A stretch of DNA of 64,000 bases. It comes from Euwallacea fornicatus (lineage: Eukaryota > Arthropoda > Insecta > Coleoptera > Curculionidae). The position numbers and the translations under genes were made by a program. Shown here in pieces: positions 26,048-39,771 of the stretch. The stretch lies in the NCBI RefSeq assembly GCF_040115645.1, contig NW_027096046.1, positions 62,001 to 126,000 on the forward strand, read 5' to 3'. Position 1 is the stretch's first letter. Each line of letters begins with the position of its first letter. The notes beneath the pieces were generated by a model. It did no database searches. It was given only the letters and a program-made list of their open reading frames with translations, and was not told where the DNA came from.

Positions 26048-29000
26048 ATTCATGATTGCATCTTGTTGAATTTCCAAGAAAAATAGTAATTTATGTGCTC
26101 AAACACACAACTTTTGTGACTTTTCCAATTTTGAAGCTCGATAACTTTGGCAAATGAAGACCAAATTTGTTAAACAAAGTGTCAAATTAATCACCTCAAC
26201 GAGATTTTGAAGATGTCACAACACATCATGATTACATCTTGTTGAACTTCCAGGAAAAATAGTACTTTATGTGCTCAAACACACATATTTTGTGACTTTT
26301 CAAACTTTGAAGCTCGATAACTTTGGCAAATGTGGACCAAATTTGTTAACCAAAGTGTCAAATTAATCAGCTCGACGAGATTTTGAAGATGTTACAACAC
26401 ATCATGATTGCATCTTGTTGAATTTCCAAGAAAAATAGTACTTTATGTGCTCAAACACACAACTTTTGTGACTTTTCCAATTTTGAAGCTCGATAACTTT
26501 GGCAAATGTGGACCAAATTTGTTAACCATAGTGTCAAATTAATCAGCTCGACGAGATCTTTAAAATGACACAACAATTCATGATTGCATCTTGTTGAATT
26601 TCCAAGAAAAATAGTAATTTATGTGCTCAAACACACAACTTTTGTGACTTTTCAAACTTTGAAGCTCGATAACTTTGGCAAATGAATACCAAATTTGTTA
26701 AACAAAGTGTCAAATTAATCAGCTCGACGAGATTTTGAAGATGTTACAACACATCATGATTGCATCTTGTTGAATTTCCAAGAAAAATAGTACTTTATCT
26801 GCTCAAACACACAACTTTTGAGACTTTTCCAATTTTGAAGCTCGATAACTTTGGCAAATGTGGACCAAATTTGTTAACCATAGTGTCAAATTAATCAGCT
26901 CGACGAGATCTTTAAAATGACACAACAATTCATGATTGCATCTTGTTGAATTTCCAAGAAAAATAGTAATTTATGTGCTCAAACACACAACTTTTGTGAC
27001 TTTTCAAACTTTGAAGCTCGATAACTTTGGCAAATGTGGACCAAATTTGTTAACGAAAGTGTCAAATTAATCAGCTCGACGAGATCTTTAAAATGACACA
27101 ACAATTCATGATTGCATCTTGTTGAATTTCCAAGAAAAATAGTACTTTATGTGCTCAAACACACAACTTTTGTGACTTTTCCAATTTTGAAGCTCGAGAA
27201 CTTTGGCAAATGAAGACCAAATTTGTTAAACAAAGTGTCAAATTAATCAGCTCGACGAGATTTTGAAGATGTCACAACACATCATGATTGCATCTTGTTG
27301 AATTTCCAAGAAACATAGTACTTTATGTGCTCAAACACACAACTTTTGTGACTTTTCCAATTTTGAAGCTTGATAACTTTGGCAAATGTGGACCAAATTT
27401 GTTAACCATAGTGTCAAATTAATCAGCTCGACGAGATCTTTAAAATGACACAACAATTCATGATTGCATCTTGTTGAATTTCCAAGAAAAATAGTAATTT
27501 ATGTGCTCAAACACACAACTTTTGTGACTTTTCAAACTTTGAAGCTCGATAACTTTGGCAAATGTGGACCAAATTTGTTAACCAAACTGTCAAATTAATC
27601 AGCTCGACGAGATTTTGAAGATGTCACAACACATCATGATTGCATCTTGTTGAATTTCCAAGAAAAATAGTACTTTATGTGCTCAAACACACAACTTTTG
27701 TGACTTTTCCAATTTTGAAGCTCGATAACTTTGGCAAATGTGGACCAAATTTGTTAACCAAAGTGTCAAAATAATCAGATCGACGAGATTTTGAAGATGT
27801 CACAACACATCATGATTGCATCTTGTTGAATTTCCAAGAAACATAGTACTTTATGTGCTCAAACACACAATTTTTGTGACTTTTCCAATTTTGAAGCTCG
27901 ATAACTTTGGCAAATGTGGACCAAATTTGTTAACCAAAGTGTCCAATTAATCAGCACGACGAGATTTTTAAAATGACACAACAATTCATGATTGCATCTT
28001 GGTGAATTTCCAAGAAAAATAGTACTTTATGTGCTCAAACACACAACTTTTGTGACTTTTCAAACTTTGAAGCTCGATAACTTTGGCAAATGTGGACCAA
28101 ATTTGTTAACCAAAGTGTCAAATTAATCAGATCGACGAGATCTTTAAAATGACACAAAAATTCATGATTGCATCTTGTTGAATTTCCAAGAAAAATAGTA
28201 CTTTATGTGCTCAAACACACAACTTTTGTGACTTTTCCAATTTTGAAGCTCGATAACTTTGGCAAATGAAGACCAAATTTGTTAAACAAAGTGTCAAATT
28301 AATCAGCTCGACGAGATTTTGAAGATGTCACAACACATCATGATTGCATCTTGTTGAATTTCCAAGAAACATAGTACTTTATGTGCTCAAACACACAACT
28401 TTTGTGACTTTTCCAATTTTGAAGCTCGATAACTTTGGCAAATGTGGACCAAATTTGTTAACCATAGTGTCAAATTAATCAGCTCGACGAGATCTTTAAA
28501 ATGACACAACAATTCATGATTGCATCTTGTTGAATTTCCAAGAAAAATAGTAATTTATGTGCTCAAACACACAACTTTTGTGACTTTTCAAACTTTGAAG
28601 CTCGATAACTTTGGCAAATGTGGACCAAATTTGTTAACCAAACTGTCAAATTAATCAGCTCGACGAGATTTTGAAGATGTCACAACACATCATGATTGCA
28701 TCTTGTTGAATTTCCAAGAAAAATAGTACTTTATGTGCTCAAACACACAACTTTTGTGACTTTTCCAATTTTGAAGCTCGATAACTTTGGCAAATGTGGA
28801 CCAAATTTGTTAACCAAAGTGTCAAAATAATCACCTCAACGAGATTTTGAAGATGTCACAACACATCATGATTACATCTTGTTGAACTTCCAGGAAAAAT
28901 AGTACTTTATGTGCTCAAACACACATATTTTGTGACTTTTCCAATTTTGAAGCTCGATAACTTTGGCAAATGAAGACCAAATTTGTTAAACAAAGTGTCA

Positions 29001-29391
29001 AATTAATCAGATCGACGAGATTTTGAAGATGTCACAACACATCATGATTGCGTCTTGTTGAATTTCCAAGAAACATAGTACTTTATGTGCTCAAACACAC
29101 AATTTTTGTGACTTTTCCAATTTTGAAGCTCGATAACTTTGGCAAATGTGGACCAAATTTGTTAACCAAAGTGTCCACTTAATCAGCTCGACGAGATCTT
29201 TAAAATGACACAACAATTCATGATTGCATCTTGGTGAATTTCCAAGAAAAATAGAACTTTATGTGCTCAAACACACAACTTTTGTGACTTTTCAAACTTT
29301 GAAGCTCGATAACTTTGGCAAATGTGGACCAAATTTGTTAACCAAAGTGTCAAATTAATCAGATCGACGAGATCTTTAAAATGACACAAAA
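26048..29391. repeat. return of block I type monomer strings
   Basis: 26048-27279 follows the end of blocks I and II (5281-6160) with two additional monomers at 26576 and 26752. At 27280 the fourth HindIII-type monomer begins another copy of the opening string, continuing to the gtccactt and tagaactt monomers at 29040 and 29216 that match 2641 and 2817. The monomer at 27632 is a hybrid: caaaataatc joined directly to agatcg. Confidence 0.82.
27366..27371. other. HindIII-type landmark, fourth copy
   Basis: Same aagctt variant, 14607 bp after the third: 83 monomers less one base, from the +1 at about 15823 and the -2 at about 16428. Confidence 0.93.
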
Positions 29392-31503
29392 ATTCATGAT
29401 TGCATCTTGTTGAATTTCCAAGAAAAATAGTACTTTATGTGCTCAAACACACAACTTTTGTGACTTTTCAAACTTTGAAGCTCGATAACTTTGGCAAATG
29501 TGGACCAAATTTGTTAACCAAAGTGTCCAATTAATCAGCTCGACGAGATCTTTAAAATGACACAACAATTCATGATTGCATCTTGTTGAATTTCCAAGAA
29601 AAATAGTACTTTATGTGCTCAAACACACAACTTTTGTGACTTTTCCAATTTTGAAGCTCGATAACTTTGGCAAATGAAGACCAAATTTGTTAAACAAAGT
29701 GTCAAATTAATCAGCTCGACGAGATTTTGAAGATGTCACAACACATCATGATTGCATCTTGTTGAATTTCCAAGAAAAATAGTACTTTATGTGCTCAAAC
29801 ACACAACTTTTGTGACTTTTCCAATTTTGAAGCTCGATAACTTTGGCAAATGTGGACCAAATTTGTTAACCAAAGTGTCAAAGTAGTCACCTCAACGAGA
29901 TTTTGAAGATGTCACAACACATCATGATTACATCTTGTTGAACTTCCAGGAAAAATAGTACTTTATGTGCTCAAACACACATATTTTGTGACTTTTCAAA
30001 CTTTGAAGCTCGATAACTTTGGCAAATGTGGACCACATTTGTTAACCAAAGTGTCAAATTAATCAGCTCGACGAGATCTTTAAAATGACACAACAATTCA
30101 TGATTGCATCTTGTTGAATTTCCAAGAAAAATAGTACTTTATGTGCTCAAACACACATATTTTGTGACTTTTCCAATTTTGAAGCTCGATAACTTTGGCA
30201 AATGAAGACCAAATTTGTTAAACAAAGTGTCAAATTAATCAGCTCGACGAGATTTTGAAGATGTCACAACACATCATGATTGCATCTTGTTGAATTTCCA
30301 AGAAAAATAGTACTTTATGTGCTCAAACACACAACTTTTGTGACTTTTCCAATTTTGAAGCTCGATAACTTTGGCAAATGTGGACCAAATTTGTTAACCA
30401 AAGTGTCAAAGTAATCACCTCAACGAGATTTTGAAGATGTCACAACACATCATGATTACATCTTGTTGAACTTCCAGGAAAAATAGTACTTTATGTGCTC
30501 AAACACACAACTTTTGTGACTTTTCCAATTTTGAAGCTCGATAACTTTGGCAAATGAAGACCAAATTTGTTAAACAAAGTGTCAAATTAATCAGCTCGAC
30601 GAGATTTTGAAGATGTCACAACACATCATGATTGCATCTTGTTGAATTTTCAAGAAAAATAGTACTTTATGTGCTCAAACACACAACTTTTGTGACTTTT
30701 CCAATTTTGAAGCTCGAGAACTTTGGCAAATGTGGACCAAATTTGTTAACCATAGTGTCAAATTAATCAGCTCGACGAGATCTTTAAAATGACACAACAA
30801 TTCATGATTGCATCTTGTTGCATTTCCAAGAAAAATAGTACTTTATGTGCTCAAACACACAACTTTTGTGACTTTTCAAACTTTGAAGCTCGATAACTTT
30901 GGCAAATGTGGACCAAATTTGTTAACCAAAGTGTCAAATTAATCAGATCGACGAGATTTTGAAGATGTCACAACACATCATGATTGCATCTTATTGAATT
31001 TTCAAGAAAAATAGTACTTTATGTGCTCAAACACACATATTTTGTGACTTTTCAAACTTTGAAGCTCGATAACTTTGGCAAATGTGGACCAAATTTGTTA
31101 ACCAAAGTGTCAAATTAATCAGATCGACGAGATTTTGAAGATGTCACAACACATCATGATTGCATCTTATTGAATTTTCAAGAAAAATAGTACTTTATGT
31201 GCTCAAACACACATATTTTGTGACTTTTCAAACTTTGAAGCTCGATAACTTTGGCAAATGTGGACCAAATTTGTTAACCAAAGTGTCCAATTAATCAGCT
31301 CGACGAGATCTTTAAAATGACACAACAATTCATGATTGCATCTTGTTGAATTTCCAAGAAAAATAGTACTTTATGTGCTCAAACACACAACTTTTGTGAC
31401 TTTTCCAATTTTGAAGCTCGATAACTTTGGCAAATGAAGACCAAATTTGTTAAACAAAGTGTCAAATTAATCAGCTCGACGAGATTTTGAAGATGTCACA
31501 ACA
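29392..31503. repeat. transition zone between the two array domains
   Basis: Twelve monomers in which first-domain types (cctcaacg, gaacttcc, last seen at 30448) alternate with the first ttattg plus tttcaag monomers of the second domain (30976 and 31152). Several are hybrids: 29920 and 30096 both carry the catatttt variant in unusual backgrounds, and 30448 joins gaacttccagg to caactttt. There is no sharp edge and no insertion; the change is a shift in monomer composition. Confidence 0.75.
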
Positions 31504-34500
31504 CATCATGATTGCATCTTGTTGAATTTTCAAGAAAAATAGTACTTTATGTGCTCAAACACACAACTTTTGTGACTTTTCAAACTTTGAAGCTCGATAA
31601 CTTTGGGAAATGTGGACCAAATTTGTTAACCAAAGTGTCAAATTAATCAGCTCGACGAGATCGTTAAAATGACACAACACATCATGATTGCATCTTGTTG
31701 AATTTTCAAGAAAAATAGTACTTTATGTGCTCAAACACACAACTTTTGTGACTTTTCCAATTTTGAAGCTCGATAACTTTGGCAAATGAAGACCAAATTT
31801 GTTAAACAAAGTGTCAAATTAATCAGATCGACGAGATTTTGAAGATGTCACAACACATCATGATTGCATCTTGTTGAATTTCCAAGAAACATAGTACTTT
31901 ATGTGCTCAAACACACAACTTTTGTGACTTTTCCAATTTTGAAGCTCGATAACTTTGGCAAATGTGGACCAAATTTGTTAACCGTAGTGTCAAATTAATC
32001 AGCTCGACGAGATTTTGAAGATGTCACAACACATCATGATTGCATCTTGTTGAATTTCCAAGAAAAATAGTACTTTATGTGCTCAAACACACAACTTTTG
32101 TGACTTTTCCAATTTTGAAGCTCGATAACTTTGGCAAATGAAGACCAAATTTGTTAAACAAAGTGTCAAATTAATCAGCTCGACGAGATTTTGAAGATGT
32201 CACAACACATCATGATTGCATCTTGTTGAATTTTCAAGAAAAATAGTACTTTATGTGCTCAAACACACAACTTTTGTGACTTTTCCAATTTTGAAGCTCG
32301 ATAACTTTGGCAAATGTGGACCAAATTTGTTAACCAAAGTGTCCAATTAATCAGCTCGACGAGATTTTGAAGATGTCACAACACATCATGATTGCATCTT
32401 GTTGAATTTCCAAGAAAAATAGTACTTTATGTGCTCAAACACACAACTTTTGTGACTTTTCCAATTTTGAAGCTCGATAACTTTGGCAAATGTGGACCAA
32501 ATTTGTTAACCATAGTGTCAAATTAATCAGCTCGACGAGATCTTTAAAATGACACAACAATTCATGATTGCATCTTGTTGAATTTCCAAGAAAAATAGTA
32601 CTTTATGTGCTCAAACACACAACTTTTGTGACTTTTCCAATTTTGAAGCTCGATAACTTTGGCAAATGAAGACCAAATTTGTTAAACAAAGTGTCAAATT
32701 AATCAGCTCGACGAGATTTTGAAGATGTCACAACACATCATGATTGCATCTTGTTGAATTTCCAAGAAAAATAGTACTTTATGTGCTCAAACACACAACT
32801 TTTGTGACTTTTCCAATTTTGAAGCTCGATAACTTTGGCAAATGAAGACCAAATTGGTTAAACAAAGTGTCAAATTAATCAGCTCGACGAGATTTTGAAG
32901 ATGTCACAACACATCATGATTGCATCTTGTTGAATTTCCAAGAAAAATAGTACTTTATGTGCTCAAACACAACTTTTGTGACTTTTCCAATTTTGAAGCT
33001 CGATAACTTTGGCAAATGAAGACCAAATTTGTTAAACAAAGTGTCAAATTAATCAGCTCGACGAGATTTTGAAGATGTCACAACACATCATGATTACATC
33101 TTGTTGAATTTTCAAGAAAAATAGTACTTTATGTGCTCAAACACACAACTTTTGTGACTTTTCCAATTTTGAAGCTCGATAACTTTGGCAAATGAAGACC
33201 AAATTTGTTAAACAAAGTGTCAAATTAATCAGATCGACGAGATTTTGAAGATGTCACAACACATCATGATTGCATCTTGTTGAATTTCCAAGAAACATAG
33301 TACTTTATGTGCTCAAACACACAACTTTTGTGACTTTTCCAATTTTGAAGCTCGATAACTTTGGCAAATGTGGACCAGATTTGTTAACCAAAGTGTCCAA
33401 TTAATCAGCTCGACGAGATCTTTAAAATGACACAACAATTCATGATTGCATCTTGTTGCATTTCCAAGAAAAATAGTACTTTATGTGCTCAAACACACAA
33501 CTTTTGTGACTTTTCAAACTTTGAAGCTCGATAACTTTGGCAAATGTAGACCAAATTTGTTAACCAAAGTGTCAAATTAATCAGATCGACGAGATCTTTA
33601 AAATGACACAACAATTCATGATTGCATCTTGTTGAATTTCCAAGAAAAATAGTACTTTATGTGCTCAAACACACAACTTTTGTGACTTATCCAATTTTGA
33701 AGCTCGATAACTTTGGGAAATGTGGACCAAATTTGTTAACCAAAGTGTCAAATTAATCAGATTGACGAGATTTTGAAGATGTCACAACACATCATGATTG
33801 CATCTTATTGAATTTTCAAGAAAAATAGTACTTTATGTGCTCAAACACACAACTTTTGTGACGTTTCAAACTTTGAAGCTCGATAACTTTGGCAAATGTA
33901 GACCAAATTTGTTAACCAAAGTGTCAAATTAATCAGATCGACGAGATCTTTAAAATGACACAACAATTCATGATTGCATCTTGTTGAATTTCCAAGAAAA
34001 ATAGTACTTTATGTGCTCAAACACACAACTTTTGTGACTTTTCCAATTTTGAAGCTCGAGAACTTTGGCAAATGTGGACCAAATTTGTTAACCATAGTGT
34101 CAAATTAATCAGCTCGACGAGATCTTTAAAATGACACAACAATTCATGATTGCATTTTGTTGAATTTCCAAGAAAAATAGTACTTTATGTGCTCAAACAC
34201 ACAACTTTTGTGACTTTTCCAATTTTGAAGCTCGATAACTTTGGCAAATGTGGACCAGATTTGTTAACCAAAGTGTCCAATTAATCAGCTCGACGAGATC
34301 TTTAAAATGACACAACAATTCATGATTGCATCTTGTTGAATTTCCAAGAAAAATAGTACTTTATGTGCTCAAACACACAACTTTTGTGACTTTTCAAACT
34401 TTGAAGCTCGATAACTTTGGGAAATGTGGACCAAATTTGTTAACCAAAGTGTCAAATTAATCAGCTCGACGAGATCTTTAAAATGACACAACAATTCATG

Positions 34501-34845
34501 ATTGCATCTTGTTGAATTTCCAAGAAAAATAGTACTTTATGTGCTCAAACACACAACTTTTGTGACGTTTCAAACTTTGAAGCTCGATAACTTTGGCAAA
34601 TGTAGACCAAATTTGTTAACCAAAGTGTCAAATTAATCAGATCGACGAGATCTTTAAAATGACACAACAATTCATGATTGCATCTTGTTGAATTTCCAAG
34701 AAAAATAGTACTTTATGTGCTCAAACACACAACTTTTGTGACTTATCCAATTTTGAAGCTCGATAACTTTGGGAAATGTGGACCAAATTTGTTAACCAAA
34801 GTGTCAAATTAATCAGATCGACGAGATTTTGAAGATGTCACAACA
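31504..34845. repeat. second domain, proximal irregular part
   Basis: Nineteen monomers with second-domain variants but little regular order. It includes the first aaaatgac-to-cat junction (monomer start 31680, with a private tcgttaaaat), the first ccagattt monomers (33262, 34142) and the 174-bp monomer at 32912. A four-monomer string (gggaaatg, gacgttt with gtagacc, gag, ccagattt) is present in partly repeated form from 33614 to 34845. Confidence 0.75.
32912..33085. repeat. 174-bp monomer, CA-run deletion
   Basis: Reads tcaaacacaac. Context is ccaatttt, gaagacc, ttaaac, agctcg, the background shared by all later 174-bp monomers. Confidence 0.92.
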
Positions 34846-35725
34846 CATCATGATTGCATCTTATTGAATTTTCAAGAAAAATAGTACTTTATGTGCTCAA
34901 ACACACAACTTTTGTGACGTTTCAAACTTTGAAGCTCGATAACTTTGGCAAATGTAGACCAAATTTGTTAACCAAAGTGTCAAATTAATCAGATCGACGA
35001 GATCTTTAAAATGACAAAACAATTCATGATTGCATCTTGTTGAATTTCCAAGAAAAATAGTACTTTATGTGCTCAAACACACAACTTTTGTGACTTTTCC
35101 AATTTTGAAGCTCGAGAACTTTGGCAAATGTGGACCAAATTTGTTAACCATAGTGTCAAATTAATCAGCTCGACGAGATCTTTAAAATGACACAACAATT
35201 CATGATTGCATCTTGTTGAATTTCCAAGAAAAATAGTACTTTATGTGCTCAAACACACAACTTTTGTGACTTTTCAAACTTTGAAGCTCGATAACTTTGG
35301 CAAATGTGGACCAAATTTGTTAACCAAAGTGTCAAATTAATCAGATCGACGAGATTTTGAAGATGTCACAACACATCATGATTGCATCTTATTGAATTTT
35401 CAAGAAAAATAGTACTTTATGTGCTCAAACACACATATTTTGTGACTTTTCAAACTTTGAAGCTCGATAACTTTGGCAAATGTGGACCAAATTTGTTAAC
35501 CAAAGTGTCCAATTAATCAGCTCGACGAGATCTTTAAAATGACACAACAATTCATGATTGCATCTTGTTGAATTTCCAAGAAAAATAGTACTTTATGTGC
35601 TCAAACACACAACTTTTGTGACTTTTCAAACTTTGAAGCTCGATAACTTTGGGAAATGTGGACCAAATTTGTTAACCAAAGTGTCAAATTAATCAGCTCG
35701 ACGAGATCTTTAAAATGACACTACA
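34846..35725. repeat. 5-monomer module, copy 1 (880 bp)
   Basis: Order of types: (1) ttattg + gacgttt + gtagacc; (2) ctcgagaac + ccatag; (3) caaacttt + gtggacc + agatcg; (4) ttattg + catatttt + gtccaatt; (5) gggaaatg. This is the defining copy. The right end has cactac leading into a taattt monomer. Confidence 0.85.
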
Positions 35726-36781
35726 ATTCATGATTGCATCTTGTTGAATTTCCAAGAAAAATAGTAATTTATGTGCTCAAACACACAACTTTTGTGACTT
35801 TTCCAATTTTGAAGCTCGATAACTTTGGCAAATGAAGACCAAATTTGTTAAACAAAGTGTCAAATTAATCAGCTCGACGAGATTTTGAAGATGTCACAAC
35901 ACATCATGATTGCATCTTGTTGAATTTTCAAGAAAAATAGTACTTTATGTGCTCAAACACACAACTTTTGTGACTTTTCAAACTTTGAAGCTCGATAACT
36001 TTGGGAAATGTGGACCAAATTTGTTAACCAAAGTGTCAAATTAATCAGATCGACGAGATTTTGAAGATGTCACAACACATCATGATTGCATCTTATTGAA
36101 TTTTCAAGAAAAATAGTACTTTATGTGCTCAAACACACAACTTTTGTGACGTTTCAAACTTTGAAGCTCGATAACTTTGGCAAATGTAGACCAAATTTGT
36201 TAACCAAAGTGTCCAATTAATCAGCTCGACGAGATCTTTAAAATGACACAACACATCATGATTGCATCTTGTTGAATTTTCAAGAAAAATAGTACTTTAT
36301 GTGCTCAAACACACAACTTTTGTGACTTTTCCAATTTTGAAGCTCGATAACTTTGGGAAATGTGGACCAAATTTGTTAACCAAAGTGTCAAATTAATCAG
36401 ATCGACGCGATTTTGAAGATGTCACAACACATCATGATTGCATCTTATTGAATTTTCAAGAAAAATAGTACTTTATGTGCTCAAACACACAACTTTTGTG
36501 ACGTTTCAAACTTTGAAGCTCGATAACTTTGGCAAATGTAGACCAAATTTGTTAACCAAAGTGTCAAATTAATCAGCTCGACGAGATCTTTAAAATGACA
36601 CAACAATTCATGATTGCATCTTGTTGAATTTCCAAGAAAAATAGTACTTTATGTGCTCAAACACACAACTTTTGTGACTTTTCAAACTTTGAAGCTCGAT
36701 AACTTTGGCAAATGTGGACCAAATTTGTTAACCAAAGTGTCAAATTAATCAGCTCGACGAGATTTTGAAGATGTCACAACA

Positions 36782-37661
36782 CATCATGATTGCATCTTGT
36801 TGAATTTCCAAGAAAAATAGTACTTTATGTGCTCAAACACACAACTTTTGTGACTTTTCAAACTTTGAAGCTCGATAACTTTGGCAAATGTAGACCAAAT
36901 TTGTTAACCAAAGTGTCCAATTAATCAGCTCGACGAGATCTTTAAAATGACACAACAATTCATGATTGCATCTTGTTGAATTTCCAAGAAAAATAGTACT
37001 TTATGTGCTCAAACACACAACTTTTGTGACTTTTCCAATTTTGAAGCTCGAGAACTTTGGCAAATGTGGACCAAATTTGTTAACCATAGTGTCAAATTAA
37101 TCAGCTCGACGAGATCTTTAAAATGACACAACAATTCATGATTGCATCTTGTTGAATTTCCAAGAAAAATAGTACTTTATGTGCTCAAACACACAACTTT
37201 TGTGACTTTTCAAACTTTGAAACTCGATAACTTTGGCAAATGTGGACCAAATTTGTTAACCAAAGTGTCAAATTAATCAGATCGACGAGATTTTGAAGAT
37301 GTCACAACACATCATGATTGCATCTTATTGAATTTTCAAGAAAAATAGTACTTTATGTGCTCAAACACACATATTTTGTGACTTTTCAAACTTTGAAGCT
37401 CGATAACTTTGGCAAATGTGGACCAAATTTGTTAACCAAAGTGTCCAATTAATCAGCTCGACGAGATCTTTAAAATGACACAACAATTCATGATTGCATC
37501 TTGTTGAATTTCCAAGAAAAATAGTACTTTATGTGCTCAAACACACAACTTTTGTGACTTTTCAAACTTTGAAGCTCGATAACTTTGGGAAATGTGGACC
37601 AAATTTGTTAACCAAAGTGTCAAATTAATCAGCTCGACGAGATCTTTAAAATGACACTACA
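36782..37661. repeat. 5-monomer module, copy 2 (880 bp)
   Basis: Same order, but monomer 1 lacks gacgttt and ttattg and has gtccaatt, and monomer 3 carries the private gaaactcg (37219), shared only with copy 4. Confidence 0.78.
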
Positions 37662-38365
37662 ATTCATGATTGCATCTTGTTGAATTTCCAAGAAAAATAG
37701 TAATTTATGTGCTCAAACACACAACTTTTGTGACTTTTCCAATTTTGAAGCTCGATAACTTTGGCAAATGCAGACCAAATTTGTTAAACAAAGTGTCAAA
37801 TTAATCAGCTCGACGAGATTTTGAAGATGTCACAACACATCATGATTGCATCTTGTTGAATTTTCAAGAAAAATAGTACTTTATGTGCTCAAACACACAA
37901 CTTTTGTGACTTTTCAAACTTTGAAGCTCGATAACTTTGGGAAATGTGGACCAAATTTGTTAACCAAAGTGTCAAATTAATCAGCTCGACGAGATCTTTA
38001 AAATGACATAACACATCATGATTGCATCTTGTTGAATTTTCAAGAAAAATAGTACTTTATGTGCTCAAACACACAACTTTTGTGACTTTTCCAATTTTGA
38101 AGCTCGATAACTTTGGCAAATGAAGACCAAATTTGTTAAACAAAGTGTCAAATTAATCAGATCGACGAGATTTTGAAGATGTCACAACACATCATGATTG
38201 CATCTTGTTGAATTTCCAAGAAACATAGTACTTTATGTGCTCAAACACACAACTTTTGTGACTTTTCCAATTTTGAAGCTCGATAACTTTGGCAAATGAA
38301 GACCAAATTTGTTAAACAAAGTGTCAAATTAATCAGCTCGACGAGATTTTGAAGATGTCACAACA

Positions 38366-38539
38366 CATCATTATTGCATCTTGTTGAATTTCCAAGAAAA
38401 ATAGTACTTTATGTGCTCAAACACAACTTTTGTGACTTTTCCAATTTTGAAGCTCGATAACTTTGGCAAATGAAGACCAAATTTGTTAAACAAAGTGTCA
38501 AATTAATCAGCTCGACGAGATTTTGAAGATGTCACAACA
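38366..38539. repeat. 174-bp monomer, CA-run deletion
   Basis: One CA unit short, in the ccaatttt/gaagacc/ttaaac background; carries the private catcattatt at its start. It lies immediately before module copy 3. Confidence 0.92.
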
Positions 38540-39419
38540 CATCATGATTGCATCTTGTTGAATTTTCAAGAAAAATAGTACTTTATGTGCTCAAACACAC
38601 AACTTTTGTGACGTTTCAAACTTTGAAGCTCGATAACTTTGGCAAATGTAGACCAAATTTGTTAACCAAAGTGTCAAATTAATCAGATCGACGAGATCTT
38701 TAAAATGACACAACAATTCATGATTGCATCTTGTTGAATTTCCAAGAAAAATAGTACTTTATGTGCTCAAACACACAACTTTTGTGACTTTTCCAATTTT
38801 GAAGCTCGAGAACTTTGGCAAATGTGGACCAAATTTGTTAACCATAGTGTCAAATTAATCAGCTCGACGAGATCTTTAAAATGACACAACAATTCATGAT
38901 TGCATCTTGTTGAATTTCCAAGAAAAATAGTACTTTATGTGCTCAAACACACAACTTTTGTGACTTTTCAAACTTTGAAGCTCGATAACTTTGGCAAATG
39001 TGGACCAAATTTGTTAACCAAAGTGTCAAATTAATCAGATCGACGAGATTTTGAAGATGTCACAACACATCATGATTGCATCTTATTGAATTTTCAAGAA
39101 AAATAGTACTTTATGTGCTCAAACACACATATTTTGTGACTTTTCAAACTTTGAAGCTCGATAACTTTGGCAAATGTGGACCAAATTTGTTAACCAAAGT
39201 GTCCAATTAATCAGCTCGACGAGATCTTTAAAATGACACAACAATTCATGATTGCATCTTATTGAATTTTCAAGAAAAATAGTACTTTATGTGCTCAAAC
39301 ACACAACTTTTGTGACTTTTCAAACTTTGAAGCTCGATAACTTTGGGAAATGTGGACCAAATTTGTTAACCAAAGTGTCAAATTAATCAGCTCGACGAGA
39401 TCTTTAAAATGACACTACA
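38540..39419. repeat. 5-monomer module, copy 3 (880 bp)
   Basis: Full module order. Monomer 5 (39244) uniquely joins the att start with ttattg and tttcaag before gggaaatg, and ends with cactac. Confidence 0.83.
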
Positions 39420-39771
39420 ATTCATGATTGCATCTTGTTGAATTTCCAAGAAAAATAGTAATTTATGTGCTCAAACACACAACTTTTGTGACTTTTCCAA
39501 TTTTGAAGCTCGATAACTTTGGCAAATGCAGACCAAATTTGTTAAACAAAGTGTCAAATTAATCAGATCGACGAGATCTTTAAAATGACACAACAATTCA
39601 TGATTGCATCTTGTTGAATTTCCAAGAAAAATAGTACTTTATGTGCTCAAACACACAACTTTTGTGACTTTTCCAATTTTGAAGCTCGAGAACTTTGGCA
39701 AATGTGGACCAAATTTGTTAACCAAAGTGTCAAATTAATCAGATCGACGCGATTTTGAAGATGTCACAACA

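Noticed and set aside
29392..31503. possible transposon insertion or array edge at the domain change
   Set aside because: Monomers run through in perfect 176-bp register with no foreign sequence, target-site duplication or orientation change.
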